NCBI RefSeq assembly: GCF_003598715.1
Contig: NZ_QZFU01000028.1
Span: forward strand, 1 to 64,000
Length of the DNA: 64,000 bases
Origin: Nocardia panacis
Lineage (GTDB): Bacteria > Actinomycetota > Actinomycetes > Mycobacteriales > Mycobacteriaceae
Direction of reading: 5' to 3'
Positions 7,865 to 16,138 of this stretch are shown in pieces; position 1 is the first letter of the stretch; every line of letters starts with the position of its first letter. The translations under genes were made by a program, and so were the position numbers. A model generated the notes under the pieces. It saw nothing but the letters and a program-made list of their open reading frames with translations, was not told where the DNA came from and ran no database searches.

Positions 7865-9220
7865 ATGAACACACAAACTCGCCCGCCCGCAGAGATTCCG
7901 GGCGGATTGCCGCTGCTCGGACACGGGCTGGAACTGAAACGTCGCACCGGGGAATTCCTGACCTCCCTGCAATCCGCCGATCCGGTGGTGCTCATCCGTC
8001 TCGGTCGCCGCGCCATGTACGTGGTCAATGACGCCGAATTGATGCGTCAGGTCATGCGGCAGCCGGATATCTTCGCCAGGGGCGGTCCGATGACCGAACG
8101 ATTCCGCACCCTGTTCGGCAATGGCCTCGGAATTTCCGAGGGCGAATTCCATCACCGCCAGCGCCGCGTATTGCAACCCGCCTTTCATCGCAATCGACTC
8201 GTCGACTATGCCGCACAGGTCGGCGAACTGGTGTCGCAGCGGTGCGACTCCTGGTACGAGGGCGCGAACCTGCGCGTCGAGCGGGAAATGGACGAGTTGG
8301 CCCTGGCCAATATCACCGGGGTGATCTTCGCCCCCGAGGCGGAATTGGACCGGCGGCGCTTCATGGACGCCACCGGCGCGGTGCTCGGCGGCCTGTTCCG
8401 GCGCACCACCGATGTCACCGGCCTGCTGACAGGGTTGCCCACCGCCGCCAATCGCCGCTTCCGGGACGCGGAAACCTACCTGCGCCAAACCATTCAGTCG
8501 ACCATCGATGCCTATCGCGCGCGCGGTCGCGACCGGGGTGATCTGCTCTCGCTCATGCTGTTCGCTCGCGACGAGGCGGGCGCGCCGCTCATGGCGGACT
8601 GGCAGATCCACGACGAGGTGCTCACCTTCTTCATCGCGGGCAGCAACACCATCAGCAATACCCTGTCCTGGGCCTGCCATGAACTGGCCACCCATCCCGA
8701 TATCGAGAAGCGGTTGCACGCGGAGGTGGACGAGGTGCTGGCCGGGCGGGTGGCCGAATTCGCGGATCTGACCCGGCTGGAATTCACCCGGCGCGTGCTC
8801 ACCGAAACGTTGCGGTCGCGCACCCAGGGCTTCTTCCAGACCAGGGTGACCACCGCGGCGACCGAACTCGGCGGCTACCGGATCCCGGCGGGCGAATCGG
8901 TGCTCTACAGTTTCCACGCACTCCACCACAACCCCGAAATATTCGCCGCACCGGAGCATTTCGATCCGGACCGCTGGCTGCCCGAACGGGTGACAGCGCG
9001 CCAGCGCGCCGCGTTCCTGCCCTTCGGGGCTGGGGTGCACGGATGTATCGCCGAGGCGTTCTCCTGGATGGAGTTGACGATCGTGCTCGCCACGCTCACC
9101 GCCCGGTGGCGGTTGGTGCCGGTGCCGGGACACGAGCCCAAACCCAAACCGGCGATGACCCTGCCGGTGGACGCGCTGCCGATGACACCGCACCGGCGGC
9201 ACATCGATCGGCGACTATAG
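7865..9220 (+). CDS. Cytochrome P450
   Basis: A complete P450 of 451 residues. Visible elements are the proline-rich start (PPAEIPGGLPLLGH), a C-helix HHRQRRVLQPAFH (about 96-108), the I-helix oxygen motif AGSNT (258-262), ExxR as ETLR (314-317), the PERF-like DPDRWLP and the haem loop FGAGVHGCIA with ligand Cys394. The residue two after the ligand is Ala396 instead of the usual Gly. It lies at the end of the SRPBCC1-SRPBCC2-P450 run, 9 nt after the previous stop, and its last 6 nt overlap the convergent EF-hand gene. Membrane anchor absent, so it is a soluble bacterial type. A tailoring oxidation in the pathway is likely by context; its redox partner is not in the window. Confidence 0.9.
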   Translation: MNTQTRPPAEIPGGLPLLGHGLELKRRTGEFLTSLQSADPVVLIRLGRRAMYVVNDAELMRQVMRQPDIFARGGPMTERFRTLFGNGLGISEGEFHHRQRRVLQPAFHRNRLVDYAAQVGELVSQRCDSWYEGANLRVEREMDELALANITGVIFAPEAELDRRRFMDATGAVLGGLFRRTTDVTGLLTGLPTAANRRFRDAETYLRQTIQSTIDAYRARGRDRGDLLSLMLFARDEAGAPLMADWQIHDEVLTFFIAGSNTISNTLSWACHELATHPDIEKRLHAEVDEVLAGRVAEFADLTRLEFTRRVLTETLRSRTQGFFQTRVTTAATELGGYRIPAGESVLYSFHALHHNPEIFAAPEHFDPDRWLPERVTARQRAAFLPFGAGVHGCIAEAFSWMELTIVLATLTARWRLVPVPGHEPKPKPAMTLPVDALPMTPHRRHIDRRL

Positions 9221-9748
9221 TTCGCCCGCGATGCGATTGCCGTGCGCCGCCGGATCATCGCTCAGGTAGAACTCGCGCAGGGCTTGGATGTACTCGTCGT
9301 AGGTGAGGTAGCCGTCGCCATCGGCGTCGAGCAGGGCGAATGCCTGGTCGGCCTCTTGAAGCGACATTCCGGCCTTGATCTGGGCGGCCAACATTTCCCG
9401 CGCCGAAATGCGCCCGTCCCCGTCCTTGTCGGCGGCGGTGAAGACGGCCATGCTGTGCGGAATCGCCACCGATTCCACGAATCGCGCGAAGTCCGGATGG
9501 TCGGCCATGGCGATCCACTCCTCGGCCCGCACCTTCTCGGCGCCATCCAGGCCGGGGATATCGCGGAACATGGCGCGGGTCTTGCTGTCGATATCGGTCC
9601 ATCCGGGGGAGTCCGGTTCGAGCTCATAGGTTTCGCACCAAATATGGACCAGCGCAAGGATATCCGATTCTTCGATAATGCCGTCCCGGTCGAGATCGTA
9701 GGCGTCGAACACCCTGCGGAGCTTGCGAATCCTCAGTGCGGTGGGCAT
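9215..9748 (-). CDS. EF-hand calcium-binding protein (calerythrin-like)
   Basis: 177 residues with three canonical EF-hand loops: DLDRDGIIEESD (near 18-29), DKDGDGRISARE (about 108-119) and DADGDGYLTYDE (about 142-153). A fourth, degenerate hand probably occupies the 55-90 region. This matches the four-hand, about 175-residue calerythrin/CabC-type proteins of actinomycetes, which buffer or sense cytosolic Ca2+. ATG 9748 has AGGAGA 7 nt upstream. Its 3' end overlaps that of the P450 tail to tail, and it is divergent from the flavoprotein gene at 9839. A link to the pathway is not shown. Confidence 0.9.
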   Translation of the reverse strand: MPTALRIRKLRRVFDAYDLDRDGIIEESDILALVHIWCETYELEPDSPGWTDIDSKTRAMFRDIPGLDGAEKVRAEEWIAMADHPDFARFVESVAIPHSMAVFTAADKDGDGRISAREMLAAQIKAGMSLQEADQAFALLDADGDGYLTYDEYIQALREFYLSDDPAAHGNRIAGEL

Positions 9749-9803
9749 GGCAAATCTCCTGTGTGGCAAGGGGTTTCGGATTCATTCGGAATGCTATCGT
9801 TCC

Positions 9804-9817
9804 GTATAACTATATAC
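9804..9817. promoter_or_regulatory. Inverted repeat in divergent promoter region
   Basis: GTATA-ACTA-TATAC, a perfect 5-4-5 inverted repeat in the AT-rich centre of the gap between the EF-hand gene (leftward) and the flavoprotein gene (rightward). TATAAC and TATATA inside it could also serve as -10 elements. Confidence 0.35.
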
Positions 9818-9838
9818 CGACCAGTGGAGGAGGACACC

Positions 9839-10789
9839 GTGTCGAATGCGGACACCGACTATGACGTGGTGGTAATCGGCGGCGGCGCGGCCGGATTGAG
9901 CGGCGCGCTCATGCTGGCGCGCGCCCGCTATTCGGTCCTGGTGGTCGACGGCGGCGCGCCGCGCAATGCGCCCGCCGCGCATATGCACGGATATCTGGGT
10001 CGCGAGGGTATCGATCCGAACGAATTCCTGCTGCTGGGCCGTGCGGAGGTGCGACGCTTCGGCGCCGAAATCCGTGAGGGCACCGTCACTTCCGTCGCCC
10101 CGTCCGAGGAGGGTGTCCGGATCGACCTGGCAGAAGGTGTGCTGCACGCCCGCCGCGCCTTGGTCGCCACCGGACTCGTCGACAACCTGCCCGAGCTGCC
10201 CGGCCTCGCCGAGCGCTGGGGCCGGGATGTGCTGCACTGCCCGTTCTGTCACGGCTACGAGGCGCGCGATCAGCAGATCGGCGTCTTGTCCACCACCCCG
10301 ATGTCGCTGCATCAGGCGGGCCTGTTCCGCCAATGGTCGGACAAGATGCGCTTTTTCACCCACACCGGCCCGCCCCTGACCGACGAGCAGGCCGAGGAAT
10401 TGACCGCCCGCGATATCGAGATCATCGTGGGCGAGGTCGCCGCCGTCGAGATCGTCGACGACCGCCTCACCGGCGTGCGCATGGTCTCCGGTGCGTCGCA
10501 CGAACTGCAAGCACTGGTCACCGGGCCGACTTTTTCGGTGCGCGCGGGCCTGCTGGCCGCCGCGAATATCACCCCGTCCCCGCATCCGAGCGGGATCGGC
10601 GACTTCATCGTCGCCGATCCCACCGGCCGGACCGCGTCGCCCAGTATCTGGGTTGCGGGCAATATCGCCGATCCGGCCAATCAGGTCATCGGGGCGGCGG
10701 CCAGAGGTTCCGAGGCGGCCGCGGCCATGATCGCCGACCTGATCGCCGAGGACGCGCGGCGAGCCGTCGCGGCCCGCCGCGCGATCTGA
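9839..10789 (+). CDS. Thioredoxin-reductase-like FAD/NAD(P) oxidoreductase with CPFC motif
   Basis: About 316 residues. The N-terminal dinucleotide fold reads VVVIGGGAAGLSGALMLARA (FAD site), the redox pair is C134-P-F-C137 in HCPFCHGYE, and the FAD-contacting end is SIWVAGNIADPANQVIGAAA. Low-molecular-weight TrxR usually has CATC; the CxFCHGYE form is shared with the TrxR-like dithiol oxidases that close disulfides in gliotoxin (GliT) and holomycin (HlmI) biosynthesis, but it is also common among uncharacterised actinobacterial flavoproteins. GTG 9839 has GGAGGAGG 5 nt upstream. With the sulfur-metabolising genes at 20.7-25 kb, thiol/disulfide chemistry on the product is an attractive inference. 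Confidence 0.85.
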   Translation: MSNADTDYDVVVIGGGAAGLSGALMLARARYSVLVVDGGAPRNAPAAHMHGYLGREGIDPNEFLLLGRAEVRRFGAEIREGTVTSVAPSEEGVRIDLAEGVLHARRALVATGLVDNLPELPGLAERWGRDVLHCPFCHGYEARDQQIGVLSTTPMSLHQAGLFRQWSDKMRFFTHTGPPLTDEQAEELTARDIEIIVGEVAAVEIVDDRLTGVRMVSGASHELQALVTGPTFSVRAGLLAAANITPSPHPSGIGDFIVADPTGRTASPSIWVAGNIADPANQVIGAAARGSEAAAAMIADLIAEDARRAVAARRAI

Positions 10790-10797
10790 AGGCCCCG

Positions 10798-12027
10798 TCA
10801 CCCGGCATCGGCGCGGCGCTGCATCGCGGCGGATATCAGGGCCGTGCCCAGCGCCGCCACCGCGACGATCATCCCGACCCAGATGACGTCGGCGGTGGCG
10901 CCGCGCCCGATGACGACCCCGCCCAGTGCGGGGCCGACGGCATTGCCGATATTGAACGCGGACATGACGATCGCCACCGCCAGCGTCGGCGCGCCCACCG
11001 CGAAGCCGATCACCCGCGAGCTCAGCGCCGCCGTCATGGAGAACGCGCAGATACCGAGCAGGGTCACGGCCGCGGCCGCCGCGATCGGGTTGTGCACCAC
11101 GACCCGCAGCACCAGCATCATGACGATCATCGCGACCAGGCTCAACAGGATGTTCCTCAGCAGTGACCACTGCGCCAACCGGCCGCCGACGGTGCTGCCG
11201 AGGAACATGCCGACCCCGAACAGGAACAGCACGATCGGCACCTGATGTTCGCTCAGCCCACTGGCGTCGGTGAGAATCGGTTGCACGTAGGCGTACACGC
11301 TGAACAATGCCGTCTCGAACAGCACGGTGGTGGCCAGCGCGACGAAGATCCGGGTCTGGCGCATGGACCGCAGTTCCCGCCCGACGAGCGTGGGCAGCGT
11401 GACCTCCGGTCCGTGCGAGCGCGGCAGCCGAGGGACATAGACGGCCACCAGGATCGCGCCCGCCGCGCTGACCAGGCCGATGAAGACGAAGATGATCTGC
11501 CAATTGAATTGCGCCCCGGCCAAGCTGCCGATCGGCACGCCCGCCACATTGGCCAGCGTCATACCGCCGATGATCACCGCGATGGCGCGTGGCACCCGAC
11601 CCGGCCCGGCCAATGCCACCGCGATCACCTGCGCGACAGTCAATTCCGTCGCGGCGGCCATGGCCGCGACGATCCGCAGTACGAAGATGACGCCGTAGTC
11701 GGGGATCACGGCGGTGAGCAGATGGGCGACGCAGAACACCGCGGCGGCCGCCAACAGGACGGTCTTGCGATCCCGGCCGAGGGTGAGCACCGCCATGAGC
11801 GGCGCGCCGACCAGCATGCCGATGGCGAAGGCGGTGATGAGCTGCCCGATCCGCGGGACCGAGACGTGCAGCGAGCCCGCCATCTGGTCGACCAGGCCCG
11901 CCACCACGAACTCCGAGGTGCCCAGCGCGAATACGCTTGCTCCCAGGACATATACGCCGAACGGCAGTCGCCCGCCCGGCCCCTCCCGCACCGGTTCGTC
12001 GGTCACCTGCGCTGTCTTGTCCGACAC
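10798..12027 (-). CDS. MFS exporter, DHA1 (drug:H+ antiporter-like) family
   Basis: 409 residues with about 12 hydrophobic segments. The N-terminal pattern FALGTSEFVVAGL and the second-loop GAPLMAVLTLGRDRK are typical of the 12-TM DHA1 drug exporters (Cmr/AraJ type). It faces the flavoprotein gene (convergent, 8 nt apart) and is followed upstream, on the same strand, by a methyltransferase and an ArsR-SRPBCC pair, so it may be the last gene of that operon. Product export and self-protection are probable by context, not proven. Confidence 0.85.
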   Translation of the reverse strand: MSDKTAQVTDEPVREGPGGRLPFGVYVLGASVFALGTSEFVVAGLVDQMAGSLHVSVPRIGQLITAFAIGMLVGAPLMAVLTLGRDRKTVLLAAAAVFCVAHLLTAVIPDYGVIFVLRIVAAMAAATELTVAQVIAVALAGPGRVPRAIAVIIGGMTLANVAGVPIGSLAGAQFNWQIIFVFIGLVSAAGAILVAVYVPRLPRSHGPEVTLPTLVGRELRSMRQTRIFVALATTVLFETALFSVYAYVQPILTDASGLSEHQVPIVLFLFGVGMFLGSTVGGRLAQWSLLRNILLSLVAMIVMMLVLRVVVHNPIAAAAAVTLLGICAFSMTAALSSRVIGFAVGAPTLAVAIVMSAFNIGNAVGPALGGVVIGRGATADVIWVGMIVAVAALGTALISAAMQRRADAG

Positions 12028-12055
12028 GGTCGATCACTCTCCGTCTTCGCGTTGC

Positions 12056-12889
12056 TCAGTCGGGTTTGCGGCAGACGATCAGGTAGTAGCCGAGCTTTTC
12101 CCGACAGAATTCGTACATGGGGGTAATACCTGCGACGAAGGCGTCCACGCGCTCGGAGCCGTACCGGTCGGCGAGGGTGTCGCGCTGTGCGCCAAGTCTT
12201 TTCAGGAATTCGGTGTAGTAGGGTCGCACCCGCTCGCCGAGGTCGAGGGTTTCGGTCACCGTGAATCCGGCGGCCTCGGCGGGTGCGGTGGCGGCGGCCA
12301 TATCGCCGGGCGGATGCGCGACGGTGTTGGCGCGCAACATCTCCCGTTCCGCCGGGGTGGCCGCGGTGCTGAGCGGATAGTCCGAGTACACGAATCGGCC
12401 GCCCGGCCGCACGGTTCGAAAGATCTCCGTGCACCACTGCCGCTTGTCCGGTGCGGTGGGGAACGAGTCGAAGGCGAGGGCGGCGTCGAACCGCGCCGGA
12501 GCGAACGGCATTGCCGCCGCGTCGGCGAGTTGGATCGAGATCTGCTCCGCCAGACCGGCTTCGGCCACCTCGTGCGTGGCCGCCGCGACCTCGCCACCGC
12601 TGATGGTGATGCCGGTGACGGCGACTCCGAACCGCCGCGCCAGCGTGATGGCGGGTGTGGCGACGCCGCAGCCCACATCGAGCAGCCGCTGCCCCGGTGC
12701 GAGCGCCAACCTTTCGCCGACCATCGTCGTCAGTCTGGTCATGGCGATCGGGAACGGGGTGTTGTCCCGGTCGTCCTCCCAGTAGCCCAGGTGCAGATTC
12801 CCGCCGACCAGTTCGACGAACGCGCCGACCTCGTCGTAGTACTCGCCGACCGCCTCCGAGTGGTAGTCGGCGGCTGGTGTCTCGGCCAT
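12056..12889 (-). CDS. SAM-dependent methyltransferase (small-molecule type)
   Basis: 277 residues of the class I methyltransferase type seen in polyketide and terpenoid tailoring: an N-terminal helical cap with YYDEVGAFVELVGGNLHLGYW, motif I LLDVGCGVATPAI, and DAALAFDSFPTAPDK as motif II. ATG 12889 is chosen because GGGAGG lies 6 nt upstream; an ATG at 12904 has none. It is 28 nt upstream of the MFS exporter gene on the same strand. It shares the N-terminal HLGYW cap with the methyltransferase at 41210-42064. O-, N- or C-methylation cannot be told apart. Confidence 0.85.
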   Translation of the reverse strand: MAETPAADYHSEAVGEYYDEVGAFVELVGGNLHLGYWEDDRDNTPFPIAMTRLTTMVGERLALAPGQRLLDVGCGVATPAITLARRFGVAVTGITISGGEVAAATHEVAEAGLAEQISIQLADAAAMPFAPARFDAALAFDSFPTAPDKRQWCTEIFRTVRPGGRFVYSDYPLSTAATPAEREMLRANTVAHPPGDMAAATAPAEAAGFTVTETLDLGERVRPYYTEFLKRLGAQRDTLADRYGSERVDAFVAGITPMYEFCREKLGYYLIVCRKPD

Positions 12890-12913
12890 GGCGGCCCTCC
12901 CCATACTGTTCAG

Positions 12914-13249
12914 TTAGTCCGTGTCGTCCGTCTCGGCGGCACGCTTGATCGCCGACAGGCGGCGCTCCCACCGGCCTGCCAAATCGGCGAGCCAGTGGGC
13001 GGATTCGGTGAGGGGAGCCGGGCTGACCCGGTAGAGCACTTCGCGCCCGGCGCGACCGCCGGTGACCAGGCCCGCATTCTCCAGGACCGTCAGGTGTTTG
13101 ACCACGGCCTGGCGGGAGACGGGCAACCGATCGGCGAGGGTGGTGGCGCTGGCCAGTCCGGCCTCGGCCAGCGTGTCGAGCAGTAGGCGTCTCGTCGGGT
13201 CGGCGAGTGCGACGAGCACCACGCCGATCGGGGTGCGGTCGGTGGGCAT
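12914..13249 (-). CDS. ArsR-family winged-helix repressor
   Basis: 111 residues with the ArsR-type winged helix: LADPTRRLLLDTLAEAG, recognition helix PVSRQAVVKHLTVLENAGLV and wing AGREVLYRVSP. The metal-binding ELCVCDL motif of ArsR/SmtB sensors is absent, so this is one of the metal-independent ones that are usually paired with an SRPBCC gene. That partner is present: the gene at 13263 ends 13 nt before this start. Since an upstream gene in transcription order encodes the SRPBCC protein, the two form the widespread SRPBCC-ArsR pair, here extended by the methyltransferase and MFS genes. Confidence 0.9.
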   Translation of the reverse strand: MPTDRTPIGVVLVALADPTRRLLLDTLAEAGLASATTLADRLPVSRQAVVKHLTVLENAGLVTGGRAGREVLYRVSPAPLTESAHWLADLAGRWERRLSAIKRAAETDDTD

Positions 13250-13262
13250 CGGACCATCCAAA

Positions 13263-13709
13263 CTACGCGGCGTTTTGCGCGGCGGCCTTGAGCACGTCGA
13301 GCTGCATCTTCCAGCCGCCCGCATTGTCCTCGGCGGCGGCGGTGCGCTCCGTCTCGGACATGGCCAATTCGGCGAAGCCGCTCTCGATGACCCGCAGTCG
13401 GGTGCCGCCCTCGCGTTCGGCGAGCCAGAATTCCACCTTGGTGGAATTGCCCGCGGCGGGCATCGAGCCCGGTGCGGTGGAGGCCCACCGGTAGGAGATG
13501 TAGTGCGGGGGCTCCATCGTCTCCACCCGGACCGGGAAGCGGCCGTACTTGGGGTCGTCGATCACCTCGAATTCGCCTTCGCGGTGGCGGCTCTGGCCGG
13601 AACGGTCGCCGTCGCCGACCCACCAGCCGGGATCGGTGACCAATTCCCACACCTTGGCGACGGAGGCGTCGATATCCACTTCGTGCTCGATTTTGTCGGT
13701 GGTGCTCAC
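13263..13709 (-). CDS. AHSA1/SRPBCC (START-like) domain protein 3
   Basis: 148 residues with IEHEVDIDASVAKVWELVTD at the start, EPPHYISYRW in the sheet, TRLRVIESGF and a C-terminal helix GGWKMQLDVLKAAAQ. GTG 13709 has GGAGA 6 nt upstream. It heads a minus-strand operon: this gene, ArsR repressor, methyltransferase, MFS exporter. SRPBCC-ArsR pairs are common outside biosynthetic loci, so this copy may be an ordinary stress or ligand-sensing pair. Its fold is nevertheless that of the enediyne self-sacrifice protein CalC. Confidence 0.85.
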   Translation of the reverse strand: MSTTDKIEHEVDIDASVAKVWELVTDPGWWVGDGDRSGQSRHREGEFEVIDDPKYGRFPVRVETMEPPHYISYRWASTAPGSMPAAGNSTKVEFWLAEREGGTRLRVIESGFAELAMSETERTAAAEDNAGGWKMQLDVLKAAAQNAA

Positions 13710-13795
13710 TGGATTTCTCCTTCCGAACAACATTGGGGATCTGCGATCAGGATGCGCGCCCGACGCCCGAAGTGCAACCCCTGAGTTGCGCGTGT

Positions 13796-16138
13796 CTAGG
13801 TTCGACCCAGTGCGGCGGCGAGATCGATCGCCCGCAGACTGCGCGCCGGGAAGTCGCAATACCAGAGGTGCTCGCCATCCCAGGTGAGTCCGGTGGGGCG
13901 GCCCGGAACATGGAAAGAGCCGAGTAGCGCACCGGTTTGGGCATCCACCACGCGCAGCAGCGCCTCGTCGAAATCGCCGTGCACGACCATGCCATCGACA
14001 TAGGTGAGGCCCGAGGGCGATTCGCCGCCCGTCGGGAACTCGCGCTGAACCCGCATGGTCTCGTAGTCGCGCAGTTGGATGACGGTCGGACCGCGCAGCA
14101 CCAGCCACAGGCCCTCCGGTCCGAATTCCACACCGGTCAACCGGCCGCTCGGCGGGCGCACCTGTTTCTCGCCCGCGACCGCGCCGGATTCCGGGTCGAT
14201 GCGCAGCAGGCGTTTGGGATAGCCGCCGACCTGGAGCAGTTCTTTGCCGTCGAAGGCCAGATCCGCGCGGACGCGGTCGCAGGTCAGCGTGTGGGTGAGG
14301 GCGCCGGAGACCGGGTCCATGGCGTATATGCGCTGCGCGTCCTGGTCGGAGTGCCAGAGTCGGGCCCCGTCCCAGGTGAGCCCGCACAGATAGTTGGTGG
14401 GCGCGGGCAGAGTGCGGACGATCGGCGCGGTGTCGCTGCGGGTCATGATCTCTCCTGAACGTCGATGAGCGCTTGCGCGAAGAGCAGACACCTGGGGTTG
14501 AGCGCTTGCGCGAAGAGCGGACACCTGGGGTTGAGCGCTTGCGCGAAGACCAGACACCTCGGGATCGAGCCCGACCGAGGCCAGGTCGATCGTGTAACCG
14601 AGCGCGGGCAGCAGGGCGGCGTCGCGGACGCGGTGCCCGCTGAGTTCGCCTGATACGGGGACTTGGAACAGCAGGGGGACGATCGCCGCGTCGGCGAGGG
14701 CCACGCGTTCGGCCTTGCGCCACGCGGCGGCCGCGGCCTCGGGTTCGGTGGTGCTGCGGGCCATTTCGATCAGCGCGTCGACTTCCGGATCGCGGTAGCC
14801 GCCGAAGTTGGCCAGGGAGCCGGATTCGAACAGCGACTGGATGAAGACGCGGGCATTGCCGTGCAACCAGGCGGGCGTCCAGGAGGCGAGGGCGATATCC
14901 CATCCGTCGGGTTCGGCGAGCCGGTCCGGGTACTCGGCCGCGGTGAATTCCCGTGTCCGCACGGTGATACCGGCCCGTGCCAGATCGCGGACACAGCATT
15001 GGGCAACGGTCCGATCCTGCTCGGTGTCGGCGTGAATCACGGTGAGGGTCAACCCCTCCGGCAGGTCGGCGGCCGGAGCGGGCTCGAGATCCTGATGGCC
15101 GTCGTTGTTCGGGGGGACGGCCGAGTCCGCGACCCGGATCAGCGTGCCCGCCCTGGCGGGCGCCACCGACCGCGCGATGCTCGATTTGTCGATGGTGTGT
15201 GAGACAGCCCGGCGCACCGCGACTTTGCCCAGCTCGCCTGCTCGGGTGTTGAAGATCAGATACGGATCGAGCGCGTACCCGAGACCGTGCTCGACGGGGG
15301 CGGCGGGATCATCGATGCGCGGCCCCCACGCGAGATCGGCACGCCCGGTGCGGATTCGATGCGCCACCTCCGCCGCCCCGACCTGCTCGCGGCGCACCTG
15401 GATCACGTCCACCCGCTGCTCGCGAATCGGATCGGAATCCGCGTGCCACTCGGTATTGCGCACCAGCACCAACTCGCGCCCCGGCTCGAAGCGCTCGATG
15501 CGGTACGGTCCGGTGGACCGCAGGTTGCGCGCGAGTTCCACACTGCCGGGCCGAAATCGGTCGTACTCGACCGGGGCGGGCGCGGCACAGGGCAGCGCCA
15601 GAATATTCGCGAAATCCAGTGTGGGCCTGCGCACCTCGAACACCAGCGTGTGGTCGTCGAGCACCAGCAGGCCCGCGATATCGTGCGAGTTCTGATAGTC
15701 CGCCAGCGCTCGCGCATCGGGTTCGACATCGGCGAAGGCGCGGGCGTAGTCGGCACAGAATTCGGCCATCCCGCGCAGAGTGTCGGTGAAGCACGACAGT
15801 AACGGCGAGCGGTACAGCGGATTGCCCAGCCTCTTGAATCCGCGCACCACATCGCCCGCGGTGACGGGCCTGCCGCACTCCCAGCGCGCCTCGGGCCGCA
15901 ACCGCACCACATGGCTGGTGCCGCTCGCGCCAAGTCCGGCGTTGTAGATGGACGGGACCTCGACGGCCAGATCGCCCGCGGGCGCGACGGTCTGCCAGTC
16001 GCGCAGGTCGGTCCGGGCCGGGTAGGTGAATAGTTGTCGGGTGAACAGTCGCGCGATGCGGTCGATCGGGGAGCGGGGCGCGCACACCGGATCCAGTTGA
16101 TCCAGTGCACCGGGACCGTACAGGTGCAGCGTGGTCAC
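13796..16138 (-). CDS. Fusion of SBP family 5-like protein (copy C) and small beta-propeller (copy 2)
   Basis: One open frame of 780 codons. Residues 1 to about 520 are a family 5 solute-binding fold without signal peptide (start VTTLHLYGPGALDQLDP; GPYRIERFEPGRELVLVRN; GWDIALASWTPAWLHGNARV). Then comes an 11-residue unit repeated three times (VSALRASAQPQ type, encoded by 14467-14565). From about residue 565 to 780 there is a beta-propeller paralogous to the one at 2542. There is no stop between the halves. However, the propeller has its own ribosome site (GGAGA, 4 nt before ATG 14446), so it may also be made separately (13796-14446). GTG 16138 overlaps the stop of the class V PLP gene (GTGA). 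The arrangement ties the binding protein to the propeller functionally. Confidence 0.75.
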   Translation of the reverse strand: MTTLHLYGPGALDQLDPVCAPRSPIDRIARLFTRQLFTYPARTDLRDWQTVAPAGDLAVEVPSIYNAGLGASGTSHVVRLRPEARWECGRPVTAGDVVRGFKRLGNPLYRSPLLSCFTDTLRGMAEFCADYARAFADVEPDARALADYQNSHDIAGLLVLDDHTLVFEVRRPTLDFANILALPCAAPAPVEYDRFRPGSVELARNLRSTGPYRIERFEPGRELVLVRNTEWHADSDPIREQRVDVIQVRREQVGAAEVAHRIRTGRADLAWGPRIDDPAAPVEHGLGYALDPYLIFNTRAGELGKVAVRRAVSHTIDKSSIARSVAPARAGTLIRVADSAVPPNNDGHQDLEPAPAADLPEGLTLTVIHADTEQDRTVAQCCVRDLARAGITVRTREFTAAEYPDRLAEPDGWDIALASWTPAWLHGNARVFIQSLFESGSLANFGGYRDPEVDALIEMARSTTEPEAAAAAWRKAERVALADAAIVPLLFQVPVSGELSGHRVRDAALLPALGYTIDLASVGLDPEVSGLRASAQPQVSALRASAQPQVSALRASAHRRSGEIMTRSDTAPIVRTLPAPTNYLCGLTWDGARLWHSDQDAQRIYAMDPVSGALTHTLTCDRVRADLAFDGKELLQVGGYPKRLLRIDPESGAVAGEKQVRPPSGRLTGVEFGPEGLWLVLRGPTVIQLRDYETMRVQREFPTGGESPSGLTYVDGMVVHGDFDEALLRVVDAQTGALLGSFHVPGRPTGLTWDGEHLWYCDFPARSLRAIDLAAALGRT
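14467..14565. repeat. 33-bp tandem repeat, three copies, in coding linker
   Basis: Units begin at 14467, 14500 and 14533, each starting GAGCGCTTGCGCGAAGA. The first two differ at one position and the third at a few. The period of 33 keeps the reading frame and encodes an 11-residue linker unit between the binding-protein and propeller halves. The AGCGCTTGCG core is partly palindromic and looks like an intergenic repeat element that has expanded and bridged two once separate genes. Confidence 0.85.

Noticed and set aside
14467..14565. CRISPR array
   Set aside because: The 33-bp units are contiguous with no spacers and lie in a coding frame; no cas genes are present.
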